A DNA stretch of 64,000 nt from Auanema rhodensis (lineage: Eukaryota; Nematoda; Chromadorea; Rhabditida; Rhabditidae). Of the stretch, positions 36,480 to 48,685 are shown piece by piece. Where the stretch lies: the NCBI GenBank assembly GCA_964057225.1, contig OZ059896.1:7378001-7442000 (forward strand), read 5' to 3'. The position numbers and the translations under genes are program-made. Each line of letters opens with the position of its first letter. Position 1 is the stretch's first letter. The notes beneath the pieces were generated by a model that did not search any database, had not been told where the DNA came from, and worked only from the letters and a program-made list of their open reading frames with translations.

Positions 36480-36580
36480 CTTCTTCGCCTCCGCCCTCTC
36501 CTCTTCCATTGCACGACGGAGGTGGGACGAAGGCGTGGCCAACCAATCCGCGGCCCGACCGTAACCCCGCCCACATGAGG
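36480..36580 (-). promoter_or_regulatory. GC-rich promoter-like patch upstream of the elt-1-like gene
   Basis: About 100 bp of GC-rich sequence in AT-rich surroundings. On the minus strand it carries GTGGGCGGGG (36565-36574) and an ATTGG (reverse CCAAT, 36543-36547), about 1.45 kb upstream of the elt-1 ATG and in the right orientation. A promoter role is inferred from motifs and position. Confidence 0.4.
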
Positions 36581-39500
36581 CTAGAGAGGACGTTTCAACG
36601 GAGTCTGGCTGTAAGAAATGAAGCTGGAGAGACAGCAGAAACAAAGAGAATGAAGCTATAAGCTTATCAGGAAAGATGAGGACGGATGAAGTTTACATAG
36701 ACAAATGACTTTGTCAACAAGCTAGTCAGTTAAAATGAGGAATATGGCCAGAGGGGATAGAGAAAGTATATGACGAACGCCGAACTTATATGAAAAAGAT
36801 GTAAAATATTAATTGAAATTAGCATTCAAATTGAAAACAAAATCTAAAACAGTAAATTGATCATTGAACATGTATCTTGCTAACCAAACATTTAAGGAAA
36901 TAAACGAGTTTAAGAATATCGAGAAACGATTGAAGATTCAAGAGCTACAAAGAATACTATTTTCAAATTAATTTTTACTTAAATGCTGAAGTTTTTGAAA
37001 ATAAGGAAAAGCATATAACCCACAAAACCACTAAAACCACTACATCAACATTTTCACACATTACCTCAGATTGAATGATCAGATGGCTTCTCAAGATTGG
37101 CCCTGGAACAGCCGTTCTTAAAGATTGAAATCAGTCTTCTATAAGACCCCCCTACTTCAATTTCTTATTCTGAACAAATAAAGTTTTATACGAACTTATT
37201 CGGGATGCTGTTTTCTGAATATTCTGAAGCGAACACGAAACAATGATAGAGGACAAGAAAAATCTTTGTCTATAGCTAACGAATTGTCCCCACGGGTAAG
37301 AGTAGAGAAAGTGACGATGAACGAATGAGTCGGTCAGTAATTCATCCAGCTCAATAGTTGAAGCTTTTCATTCATTCTCTAACTTCATTTATAAACCCTC
37401 TCAAATTTTCTATTGAAAATCGTATTTTCTCGATTTCTCTCTCACTCACTCATTCGATCCGAGGAAATCCAGCTTTACAGTAGTCTATGAAAACAGAATG
37501 AAAGCATCAAAAAAGAGGAACAAAGAACGAGAGGACGACAGAGATAGCTCATAGAAGTAAAGGGAGAAGCAGCTTTTTCTCAATTAATAGCTACAGGCCA
37601 AGTTGTTTTGGTTATGTAGTAGCTGTTTAGCATTTCGAGCAATGAAACGTTAAAAAGAAGCTTGTCAAGTTGGTTGTAAGTCGCAATAACCAGTAAATAC
37701 TAAATCGACTAATTGGGATAATGATGCAAACGAAATTTAAACTATTCAAGTGTAGCTTTTGAAATGTATTGCTAAATATAGCAAAAAAGCTTAAATTTTC
37801 TTGATTTGAAACAAGATGAGAAGAAGCAAAAAGCTTCTCACCAAGCTCATGGATTGAGCACGCAATCACGACGTGCCCCACGGGGATATCTACCGTAGAC
37901 GAACTGACGAGACAGAAGCTGCTGCTGTCAGTCACCACGATAATGGAGTTTTAATTGGAAAACAGATAATATAGAGGAATAAAAGAAGATGAGAAAAGGG
38001 GATCCACAAAGAGGAAAACGTGGCTAAAATTCAGCAAGGATTCTGCAAGTAAAGACGAATATGGTAGTAGCAGTGAGTAAAGTATGCTGCATGTGCTCGT
38101 CTCTTGTTAGGCTAATAACAGCCAAGAAGCTAGGCTGAACACTGTGCGAGTGAATACTGAAGATGCTCATAGGTCTGTCTTGAGTAACCACTTTAGGTTA
38201 TACCTGGGGGTGATGTCGGCGCGCGTGCTCCATTCTTCGATGACCGTAGGACATACAAGCTATATGCTTATTAAGCCGACACACGTGCCGCTTCAAACCG
38301 CAACAGGAAATGAAACAAAGAAATCGAGTAAAGGATGCCGATATAGGTATAGGTTCTTTTGAAATTTTAATATTTCCGATTGTTTTTTGATGGATGTCAC
38401 AAGATTGAACTTAGGCAAAATGCTTAAAACAAAAAATTACAAAGGATCAACATGCGACATAATAGAAGTAAGATTAACTAAATAAAAATTACAAAAATTG
38501 AATTTATTTTAGAAAATCTGCATATGAATATGGATGAATTCGAAAAACAGCTACAGCTGGCCAACTGTCGGGATGATTGCCCACTGAGAAAGAACGTTTG
38601 TGATCAGACCGGAAGCCAGAAGGGGAGGAGATGTTCCTTCCGTCTGGTAGAATATGATCGGCTCTTATCTGGTTAAAACCCATGAAAGGTCGGATATTCG
38701 GTCTTTAACATCATATGTTTTACAAAGAGATATCATATTAGTATTGTAAGATTGAAAGACATTAGATCTCATCATGTGAGAAAGAGCCAATGATTTCCTG
38801 ATTAGGGTTCAAATGAAATGAATTACATTATTTATTGAATTAAAGTATTATTTAGAATATTATAAAATATTGTAATTATTAGAAGTTTATACTATTTTGA
38901 GAAAAATTATTAAATAATTTTCTATATATTCCATATATTACCGTATACTTTAGCCAAACCTCATCTATAGATTATATATTTTAGATAGATTTATACTTAA
39001 TGTAACTAACTATTTAAAGTATCATAAACGAAGTTATATTCAGCAAAATAATAAATTAATATTCCTAAAAAAAGTGTCAAATAGTTTATAATCAAGATCA
39101 TAAATCCATATGCTAGTTGCCTACAGCGTTGACAATCTGTATGACCTTGCATATCTATCTTAGAGATCCATATGCGTGTGTTCACGTTCATTACATATCC
39201 CTTAAGTTACCAATACACGTGGAGGACATATATGTATGTAACTCATCAGATATTACTCAAAAATAACAAACATGAACATTTATTTGAAAAAAAGAGCTGA
39301 CGAACACAAAAACAGTTTCATAATCAAAGAAAATCAGAACAATCTTGCAAAACCGTGGAAGCAGACGTGGAGTATGCTGAGAAAGACGTACAAAGCAGGA
39401 AACGGGATCCATTTTTGCTAATTTCCTGCGCAGCTTCCTATTCATGGCTACTGCCTGCTTCTGGTCGGCATTCTCTTTTTTTCGTTTTCAGAAGATACAC

Positions 39501-42500
39501 GGCCGGACTTAACGCCCAGGACATTAACAGCTGACGGACAATGTCAATTTTGCGGTAAAACTGAGCAAGATTCTACATTTTTGCTTGTTTAACTGACATC
39601 TTCCACAGCTGAAAGAGTGACGATTTTAGCGCAACGCTTGTGAGCTCCACTGTCCTTCTTTATCATATGCGGCTGTCATCAGCGGCACTTTGGGTGACTG
39701 CAACTGTTGCACACATAAATTGCGCCACGTCGGCTGCACCTGTCGTCAATGCTTTGTGTACAAGCCGATATTTGTGTGAAGTTTCAGTTCACGTTCTAAA
39801 AGCGATGAAACTGAGAAATGAACTGAGACTTTTTGAAGATTATTGCAGATGTAGTAGGAAAAGCAGATTTAGTAACATTATAGCAAAAAGCTATTATATG
39901 CTTCCATTAACTATTCATGATATCGAGGTTGACAGAGTATTCTAGTTAAGCGACAATTCAGGAAAAAGATTTCCCTTGAGATCATACCTCAATTGCATCA
40001 GTATCAGTTTATAAAATCTGTGTGGCTTGTCAGTCAAGCCATTCCCAGCAGCTTGAGCTCAAACTCATCCTGACATAGTGAACGCAATATGTCTAAGTAT
40101 ACGGTATTCCATGATGAAGCGAGTTTTCAGTTTTCAGAAAATCTTAATAGTAGTTTAACTATTTATTTTTAAAATAAGATTCTAACAAAACTTAAAAGTT
40201 GAAATCCTGGTATGATTTTCTTCGATTTTCAATAAATCACTTTTTGTATTTTCCGCGTGCTTTGAAAAAAAGCCGCCTGTTCAGTATACTTCTAATCTCG
40301 TTGTTTCACTTAGGTTAAAATATTTTTAGTCGTTAGATTTTATAATTTTATGAACCACCTGAAGTTATATACGTTGAAACATATGATTGACATCATATTA
40401 GGGCATCAACTTGTTCACAATGTTCTTTAAAGAGTTTGCATTCCGAAAAGATTATACAAATCGTTTATAATATTCATTTTGATGATCTTAAATGGTTTCT
40501 CAATACAACTTTTCAGCTTTTCACTATCTTCACCATATTTTTCTTCACTATTCTCTTCTTTGTATTACTCTTTCTCTCATTCTCTCCTAAAGTCATGGTG
40601 TCATGCCTAATCCAGCAGACTGTTCAATGAATCTTCATTCAAAGATATATCACATAGTTAATGTTGTCTATATGCCACCAATTGCTTATTATTCATTATA
40701 ATCTTTCGTTTATAAGGCTTTTCTCGCCTTTTCAAGCCTGCTGTCACCCCGACAATCCTGATACCACACGCTCATCTCGGCTTCTGTCGTTGATTCGTCT
40801 ATAATAGAAAATCGTCCCTCAGGGAATTATGGAAGACATCCTAGTTCTCCTTTGATTTAAGTCACTCAAGCACACACAATAAGACGAATATAAATGTAAA
40901 CAAACAACACAATTCGATTTCTATAAATTCAAATAGAGGTGATCATTTGCTATATTACTTTTTTGGTAGAGCTCAAGAAATGCGTATAAGTGTTAGAATT
41001 CTGTCATCATTCTTTTATCTTGTTTTTTTTCTTCAATGGTATTAACAAGAAAGGGAACCTCTTCTTCAAAGTCATGGATTCCATCAGAAGGATAAGGTCA
41101 AAGGTTTTTCCGCCAAAACGATGTTGAAGAACACGACGACGACGAAACTGCGTCGACGACGTCGAGATTGTAATCAGATGCGGATGGCGGCCGACTTTGC
41201 TTCTGTTTCTAGCGTGGTCAACACGAATGGTCAATGGAGAGAAAACACATAAGGATCCATTGGAATGGGGCTTTCTTAGAAATTTCTAAATATATTGAAA
41301 TAGTGTTGAATAGGGACAAACCGATGAGATGAATATTTGAACTTTAAGGTCGACATATACTTCAAAACAGAGTTAAGTAAAACATATAGAACTATCAGTT
41401 TATATGAAATAGAATTTGAGCTTTGGAAAAGGGATTTCAGTTTCTATATGATTATAGTAAAACCATCTGTCGTTGCATATGCCACCGGTAATACTTCCAT
41501 TACGTTTTCCCTTACATCTCATTAACACTTCACCATCAAATATGACAGCTTCAGCTTGTCGGCATTTATTGCCCAAAACGCGTACTGATGGACGTATATG
41601 CTCACAAACCATGTCTTGAGAAAAACAGAATTTTTATTACCTTATGTATATGTAGGTCAGTTATAATTGAAAACCTCTTGAGGCTGTCGGATCCATTCTC
41701 TTCAACAGTTTTTGGTAATGAACCAAACGCGGTAAACGGCAAAACGGAGTTAAATCAAAAGGTATAACATCAGAAGAGAACGAGGTAAACGACAACAACG
41801 GGAACGATGATGATGAACAACATGATGATTGGATGAGATAAGAAGCGTGACACAGCCAGTTGTTTGGTAGCGCATTTTTTCTTGAAAATTGCACATTTTT
41901 ATGGCCAAATTCAATGATTCTTCGTTTTCTCAAATTTTTTTTGTAGACAACATGAAAAATACACTGAAAAAATATAAACTTACAACATATTTTGTATTTG
42001 GTAAGTATTTCGTTTAATAAAATCTTCAGAGGGATTTCTTGAAAATTAATAAAAAATTTAGAAAATGAATGCTCATTATTGAATTGAGTTCAAATATCTT
42101 GAGTTCAATACAACACTTTCCTGAAATTCAAAATTTTCTTCCAGAGAATATTTGGGTCATAGAACTTTGTCTATCCGTTCACCTTGTACCGTAAGATTAC
42201 GGTAGTCAGCCTATGTCGAAGGCCTACCTTCTTCTCTGTTCTCCTTGTTTCTCTCTCCCATCTCTACCTTTCTCATGATATTTCTTTCTTTAGTTTTGGT
42301 CTCCATAACTGTTTTGATTCTTCTTAACATACAAGGCAAAACGATGACTTCATGTGTGAAGAGAGGCAGACGACAACGACGTCGGACTCTGAGAAAGGGA
42401 GGCACAGAGAAAGATTGAAGGCCTGCTTCAGACGGGACATGAAAAGTGAGAATACGTGTCACTTACGGAGATTATTATCTTTTATTCTGTCAGTTCTTCA

Positions 42501-44242
42501 TTCTTTCCTCGCATATTTCTGCATCTGTAACACATTCGTCGTCACCTCGTCACTGGTGCTTCAAAGCCACGACGACACCATGACCGAAGTCGCCGTCGTC
42601 AACCATACAACAGCTAGCAGAGGAAAAGAAATCTCTTTCTTTTTTATTCTCTTGGTTAAATAACTTATTCAAAATAAAACTTTTTTTTAATTGGAGGGAC
42701 TAATGTGGATAATTAGTCTTTAAAGGTCACAAAGTATTGACGTGTAACATCAAAGAAGCTCTGTGATCGAGAGACGCTTGTCAACTGAGGGTGAAGAAGC
42801 CGATTATAGTGCCTTTAGCATTGGAAACAGGTGAATAGCCAGCAGGACCTAGGTTAACGAGATAATTAGCTAATTCCAAGAGCTGTTTTTGCTTCTAAAT
42901 CATGAGATATGGAAAGATTGAAAAGCGATATCTAAAACATTGCTACTGTAAGATTCGGGATCAAACTGTATTTCCAACATTATTGAGATTATATGGATTT
43001 TGAAATACTAAATCATTCTGAGAGACAGATGACGAGACGAATGGCAAGCAAGGATTGTCGGTATAGCTAAGAAGACAACTGTTGATGTCAATGTATGAAA
43101 GTGGAAAACAATGTTTTATCAAGCTGTAAATATGAATCTTATTAAAAGCCATAAATGAGAATATGAATAAGAGGATGAGAGTGTGAGAGAGAAGAAGAAG
43201 GGGGAGAGAAAGAGAGAGAAGAACAGATCCATGTAAGCCATCTGAGATTTGACATTTGACTTTGTCTGTCAACGCAGACTATAACTGGCCAGCAACCAAG
43301 ACTATTCTAAGAGAGTAGCCAAGACAGCTGGCATGGATCTGAATGTTATGAGCCTTTAAATCGTCATCTTCAGACAGTTAAATCGTCATATTAACACATT
43401 TAAATAGCCGATACTTAAGAATATTAAGAATGTTTTAAAATTATTTTAGATGAGCAGCATGTTATGTAGTTGAAACTGAAACAGTCTTCCAGCTTATTCT
43501 ACACCATTCTTGTGATTTTCTCTATTTTCTTTATTCGCTGCCCCATGGGTGTCCTTATGGAGGGTTATAGACAGTGCCAACGACTTGCAAATGAGATGCT
43601 AAACAGGCATCGATAGGCTGTCTGTTTCTCTTATAGCTAGCAATCTGGGCTTTTCATTCGTCAGTCATAACAATTTTCATTTTTCACTTTTCACTTTCCA
43701 AACATTGGACCAGACGGTTCATATTCACTCATGGAAGATGAGCAAGATTTCATGTTTTCAATCATTATGACATGAAGTGCTAGTGGATGATTTGAAAATG
43801 AAAGTATGACAGACGGATTTTGAACGATTTCAAGAGAGAAAAGACCATCTGATGACCGTTTAAAATAAATTTGAATACTAGAAATAGTATAAGAAATTAA
43901 GAGAGAAGGAAAGAAAACAAATGATATAACTGATGATTGTTATGAACAGATTCATTACATTATTCAAGAAAATATATATATATATGAACAGACGGTATCA
44001 CTTTATGCTTCATTAAATTAATTTGAAACATACAATATAATATTAAAATATTTGAAATCTGTTCATTTTTTTATTTATTTTTATTAAAAAAAAACTGTTT
44101 TTTTCTATTATATTGTTCCCTTTTACTATATAATGTGTGTAACTTCTCTATTAAACGGTTCAAACAAGTTAAGGCTTTCACTTCTTCATGTCCTTGTTCG
44201 AATATTCAGTTAAAATACAGAATTAAAAACTTTTAATTATAA

Positions 44243-44244
44243 GT

Positions 44245-44297
<53 letters not shown>

Positions 44298-44308
44298 TTA
44301 TAGTTAAC
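44243..44308. repeat. AT palindrome with (TA)n core flanked by GTTAAC
   Basis: GTTAACTATA, a long TA run, TTTATATT, then TATAGTTAAC. The two ends are exact reverse complements, so the 66-bp block can extrude as a hairpin. Confidence 0.75.
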
Positions 44309-45926
44309 ATGCAATAACGTTAATTACTATGTTGATGGGAAGTAGCGTAACTGTCCGATGTCCTTCTATCCAAAAATGATGAAGCTCATAACCATAAAAG
44401 CATTTTATTATCGAATGTGACGATGTTGATAGCATCAGAAGAGTTACATTCAGAAACATTCTGAAGAACAGTCATCTATCTCAAAACTTTATGTCAAACA
44501 ACTCATGTTTATAACCAATAAATCAGTTACACTGGAGTAAGAGTCAAGGTTAATGAAGAAGAGAAACCAAAATGGAAGGTAATGAGGTTGCTCAGAGGTC
44601 GATCACGGCCATATATGCCATCGGCACATTAATTACTGGTCCCATAACTCTAAAAAGAGACAAGTTGTCTTAAGTTGATTATAATTTTAAGAATTCTTGC
44701 AATGAGAATTGAGGGATAGAGTGAGAAATCCTTTGATCAAACTAATTTTCTTTATAATTAGAGGAGCAATTAAAGAAATATGAATATACCTATCTTATAT
44801 CAACCGTTCGTCAATGATAAAGGGAAATAAGACTCACGTGTATACATGCTTGTTCACGTAAATCCGTTCACGTGAATTCAGTGTATATGCTAATTTCCAT
44901 TAATATTTCTAATTAGCATTATAACCATACAATAGAAACTTTTGATATTCAAAAACCACAAAGTTAAAGCTAATGGCAGTCGAATCGCTTGGCTTGTGCT
45001 GTAATGCCACCAGCATTAAGAAGCATGATACCGTAAATGAAACCACAGGTATCATAAGCTTAAAAGAATATTTGACCGAAAAATGCCTTTGAACAGCAAG
45101 GTGTGACACAGCTGGATCCCATGTCGGACGTTATTTGTTGTTGTTGTACTGCTCACCCCAATATAGCTGTCGGCTATACACGTGCTGCCACGTACAATAA
45201 CTCTTTGAGCATCAACGTATTTTCCGACAAAGTTTAAATATATTCGTTTAAATTCTATAAAATGTAAAAGGGAACAGTTTCTATTAAAATATTTTCTATA
45301 TCATCTTGTACAATATTCAAATAATCTGAAATCATTTAGTTTTTTGAATAAAATTTTTATATTTTAATATACCGTATAATCTAATATTTATTTTATGATA
45401 TCTAATAATTAAATTATATCCCATAACCTAAGCCACATCAATTACTAATTGATGATAATAATCGTTTTTCGGTAACAAATTCCTTTCACCTAAAGAGTTG
45501 TTGCGATGACTATGATCGACTGAGCAGGCTTGGACGTTGAGAAACTGATCTCATCTCTTAGGTTTCCGATTATACACGAACTTCCTGTGATTCTGACATC
45601 AATCGTTACCTACCACATTAGCATAACATGTGAAAAAGGGATTTATAATATTTAAGAAAATAAAAATAAATAAATTTGAGTAAATCAGGAAAAAAATTGT
45701 GTAAGTAATACATAAGTAATATAGAAAATGTTGACAGTGGCGCAGCATTTTGCCCACTTCCCATATTTCACGTTTTTTGTATTTTTCAACTGTTTTTATG
45801 ATTCAAAACATGTATTAACTTATTCAAAAACAGTTAGAATCAAAATATTTTAAATGAATTAACTTGTTCAGTTAGTTTTGAGTTATATTAACAAATATTT
45901 TGACTGAATATATACTATATGAACTC

Positions 45927-46246
45927 TTTCTTATTTTATGTCAAACTTTTAGTTTTTGAATATTCGTTATAAAATCTTTTTATTATTATAAATTAAACAT
46001 TTAAAATTATTTACTTATACTTTATTATAATATAATCTTAATAATTTTATTATATTTATTTTAAATATTAAGAAATATCAGAGTTTTGAAATTGAATAGT
46101 ATGGAGATGCAACTCAGATAAAAATGCTCAAATGTGCTAAATCATTATTTAGTTTATGTGTGATTTTTGCCTCATTTATGATTAATTACTTAAATGATTT
46201 GTCCTTCTAAGGTATGTTTCAAAGAGAATGAAAGATGAAGATTTCA
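45927..46246 (+). repeat. Left arm of the 320-bp perfect inverted repeat
   Basis: Base-by-base reading shows it equals the reverse complement of 47492-47811, including the block with the TATGGAGATGCAACTCAG marker. Confidence 0.9.
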
Positions 46247-46542
46247 GTAAGAAAACTGGAGAGAGTACGAGAGAAAAAGGTCAGAGAGGTAAGAGGTGGC
46301 AACCAGGAGTAGGCACGACACTAGAAAGAAGGATTTGAGTGACGAGGTCGATCTGATATCATCAGTCAAAGAGCGGCCGGAGAGTCGTTGCCTCAACTCA
46401 GACTACCGTAATCCGATTTGAGAATATGATGATTAGTGGCCGGAAGAGCCATATTAGAAACATAAACAGAAAATCTGTGTTGTCAAGGTTGCACTCATAA
46501 GGAATCAGTCAAAGGCCAGAAGAGCTCTAATCAAATAAAAAG

Positions 46543-46573
46543 TGAGAAAGAGAGAAAGAGAGAGAGAGAGAGA

Positions 46574-46623
<50 letters not shown>
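46543..46623 (+). repeat. (GA)n microsatellite in the centre of the inverted-repeat element
   Basis: GAGAAAGAGAGAAAG followed by an almost uninterrupted AG run of about 65 bases. Confidence 0.9.
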
Positions 46624-46626
<3 letters not shown>

Positions 46627-47491
46627 AGATTGAGAGACAGCAAAATTAAAAAAAAAAGAAAAAACATTTCTCGAAAGTGAAGAATTATCAGATTAAATTA
46701 CTCAGCTGTTAAAGGCTCTACTAAGATATATTGATTTATTTTTCAATATTTATCTAATTATTACATCTTCCTGTATTTTAGATATAAGTTTCCCTTTGGT
46801 ATTTATATGAAAAAAATAATTAATTATGCTATTAGATATATATATATATATATTATATAAGTCTTAAAATGCCATTGGCATATACATGACAAATTAATTA
46901 ATTAATATTAATACTTATATAATTATTTAATTATAATTATTAAAAACATCTTCTATGTATTAAGTAGGATTTGAAGACACTATGGAATTTTTATTTTCTG
47001 GTGATCAGCAGAGTGATAACTGATGTTTTCTTTCATAAATAACTTTATTATAACAATCAGCAAATCCAAAAATATGACTCATTGGAGAAAGAAAGTACAG
47101 AAAGTTATATTTCCTTTTCTATTTTTGTGTGTATTTCTTAATTTTATATTGTAGGATAACCTTCGTGTCTGAAATCCATCCAAAAGTATTTTGTTTGTTC
47201 ATCGTTGAAAAATATGTAAGAAGACCAAATTTGCTCGACCTGAATCAATAATTGATTTTACTTGTATACCATTCATGCTCTATCGAAAAGAAACATCGGC
47301 GTATTGTTAGCCAATGATACTTCATCATCTTTGGTTAACTGGGACCCTGCGGCATCTGCTTTACTAAGAAATACATCCAAATAAATGTAAAACATATGTA
47401 GAAGAAGATATTGATCACATGTTTCAATGATAACATTTATTCATTTCACCATGCTGATTTAGATTTGATCCACTAGAGGGAAAAATATTGA

Positions 47492-47811
47492 TGAAATCTT
47501 CATCTTTCATTCTCTTTGAAACATACCTTAGAAGGACAAATCATTTAAGTAATTAATCATAAATGAGGCAAAAATCACACATAAACTAAATAATGATTTA
47601 GCACATTTGAGCATTTTTATCTGAGTTGCATCTCCATACTATTCAATTTCAAAACTCTGATATTTCTTAATATTTAAAATAAATATAATAAAATTATTAA
47701 GATTATATTATAATAAAGTATAAGTAAATAATTTTAAATGTTTAATTTATAATAATAAAAAGATTTTATAACGAATATTCAAAAACTAAAAGTTTGACAT
47801 AAAATAAGAAA
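47492..47811 (-). repeat. Right arm of the 320-bp perfect inverted repeat
   Basis: Reverse complement of 45927-46246 with the same length and no difference noticed. Confidence 0.9.
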
Positions 47812-48663
47812 AATAATAAGATTACAAACAAAAAAAGGCGGTAACCAATACAAAAAAGAACGAATTTATCAGTAATTAGAAGATAAATGATTAACATTAT
47901 CTGAGTAAGCAGTTATAGATAATAATATTATAAACTATAATCAGAATAAATAATTTTTTAATATTATTCATTTAGTATAAAATATTTTTGATATGACTAA
48001 ATGATCAAATGATTATAACGAATATTTTAATCTCAATGAATAATTCTATTGTTATCTTGAGTTACATAGTTTTAAATCAAAATATACATATGTACAGCAG
48101 TCTCGTGCGATAAAAGTGGGATGCCCCTATGATAGAAGCCTCAGAAAACCCCTTCAAACTACAAAAAAAATAAAAAAAGAAACTCAGGATTTCTAGTGAG
48201 TGTCTCAGTTTCATCGCAAAGGATTGTATGTATGTACTTTGTAGATCAATAATGAGTAATACTTTATGGAATAGTCCTTCTGTAGATAAGCTGAACCAGA
48301 CATTTATCACAAATTATCAAAATATCATCATAATTAATTACAGATCAAAAAAGTTTTTTTCTTTTTCTATGGAAAAAAAACTGAATATTTCAAATATTTC
48401 AACAATCATATTTCTAATTTCTGATAATTCTATGACATAACCTCCTTAATTTTATGATATGAATCATTGAAATCATAACGTCATTGATATTCAAGATAAA
48501 AAACTGTCTTCCGCTCTCTCTCTTTGATTATATGTATTTGCTTAGATTCTTTATGAAGCAAGATTCTTTCCCCTTTCCTAGACATTATTCATGTCAGACT
48601 TTCTGCACCCACATCATTTCACTGATAAGAAAAGCTTGAAATAGAAGTAAAATCAGACATTTC

Positions 48664-48665
48664 AG
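48664..48665 (+). other. Probable trans-splice acceptor before the GPI-type surface protein
   Basis: AGACATTTCAG ends 20 bases 5' of the ATG at 48686, with no upstream exon recognisable. Confidence 0.45.
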
Positions 48666-48685
48666 CCAGACTGCACCAAGCAGCC

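Larger units (their letters stand above)
45927..47811. mobile_element. Putative long-inverted-repeat element (1885 bp)
   Basis: Two arms of 320 bp, apparently exact reverse complements, enclose 1245 bp without a coding frame. The outer ends read TTTCTTATTTTATG and its complement. No target-site duplication and no transposase is seen, so a non-autonomous foldback element, an inverted duplication or a hairpin-RNA locus are all open. Confidence 0.5.
36581..48663. other. Large gene-free region upstream of the elt-1-like gene
   Basis: About 12 kb without a coding exon I can support on either strand. ORFs of 60-100 codons (39640-39945, 42352-42663, 42961-43272 and others) lack family signatures and splice context. 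Islands with CGACGACG-type triplets occur near 41120-41175 and 42530-42605. Contains the AT palindrome and the long inverted repeat listed separately. Confidence 0.5.

Noticed and set aside
36377-36661. Several overlapping ORFs on both strands in the GC-rich patch
   Set aside because: High GC lowers stop frequency; the frames are low-complexity and mutually overlapping. The patch is better explained as a promoter.
39640-39945. 101-codon ORF with a hydrophobic start
   Set aside because: No clear signal-peptide architecture, no conserved motif, and it sits alone in a gene desert.
45917-47822. Target-site duplication flanking the inverted-repeat element
   Set aside because: The bases just outside the arms (ATATGAACTC and AATAATAAGA) show no direct repeat, so insertion by a cut-and-paste transposase is not demonstrated.
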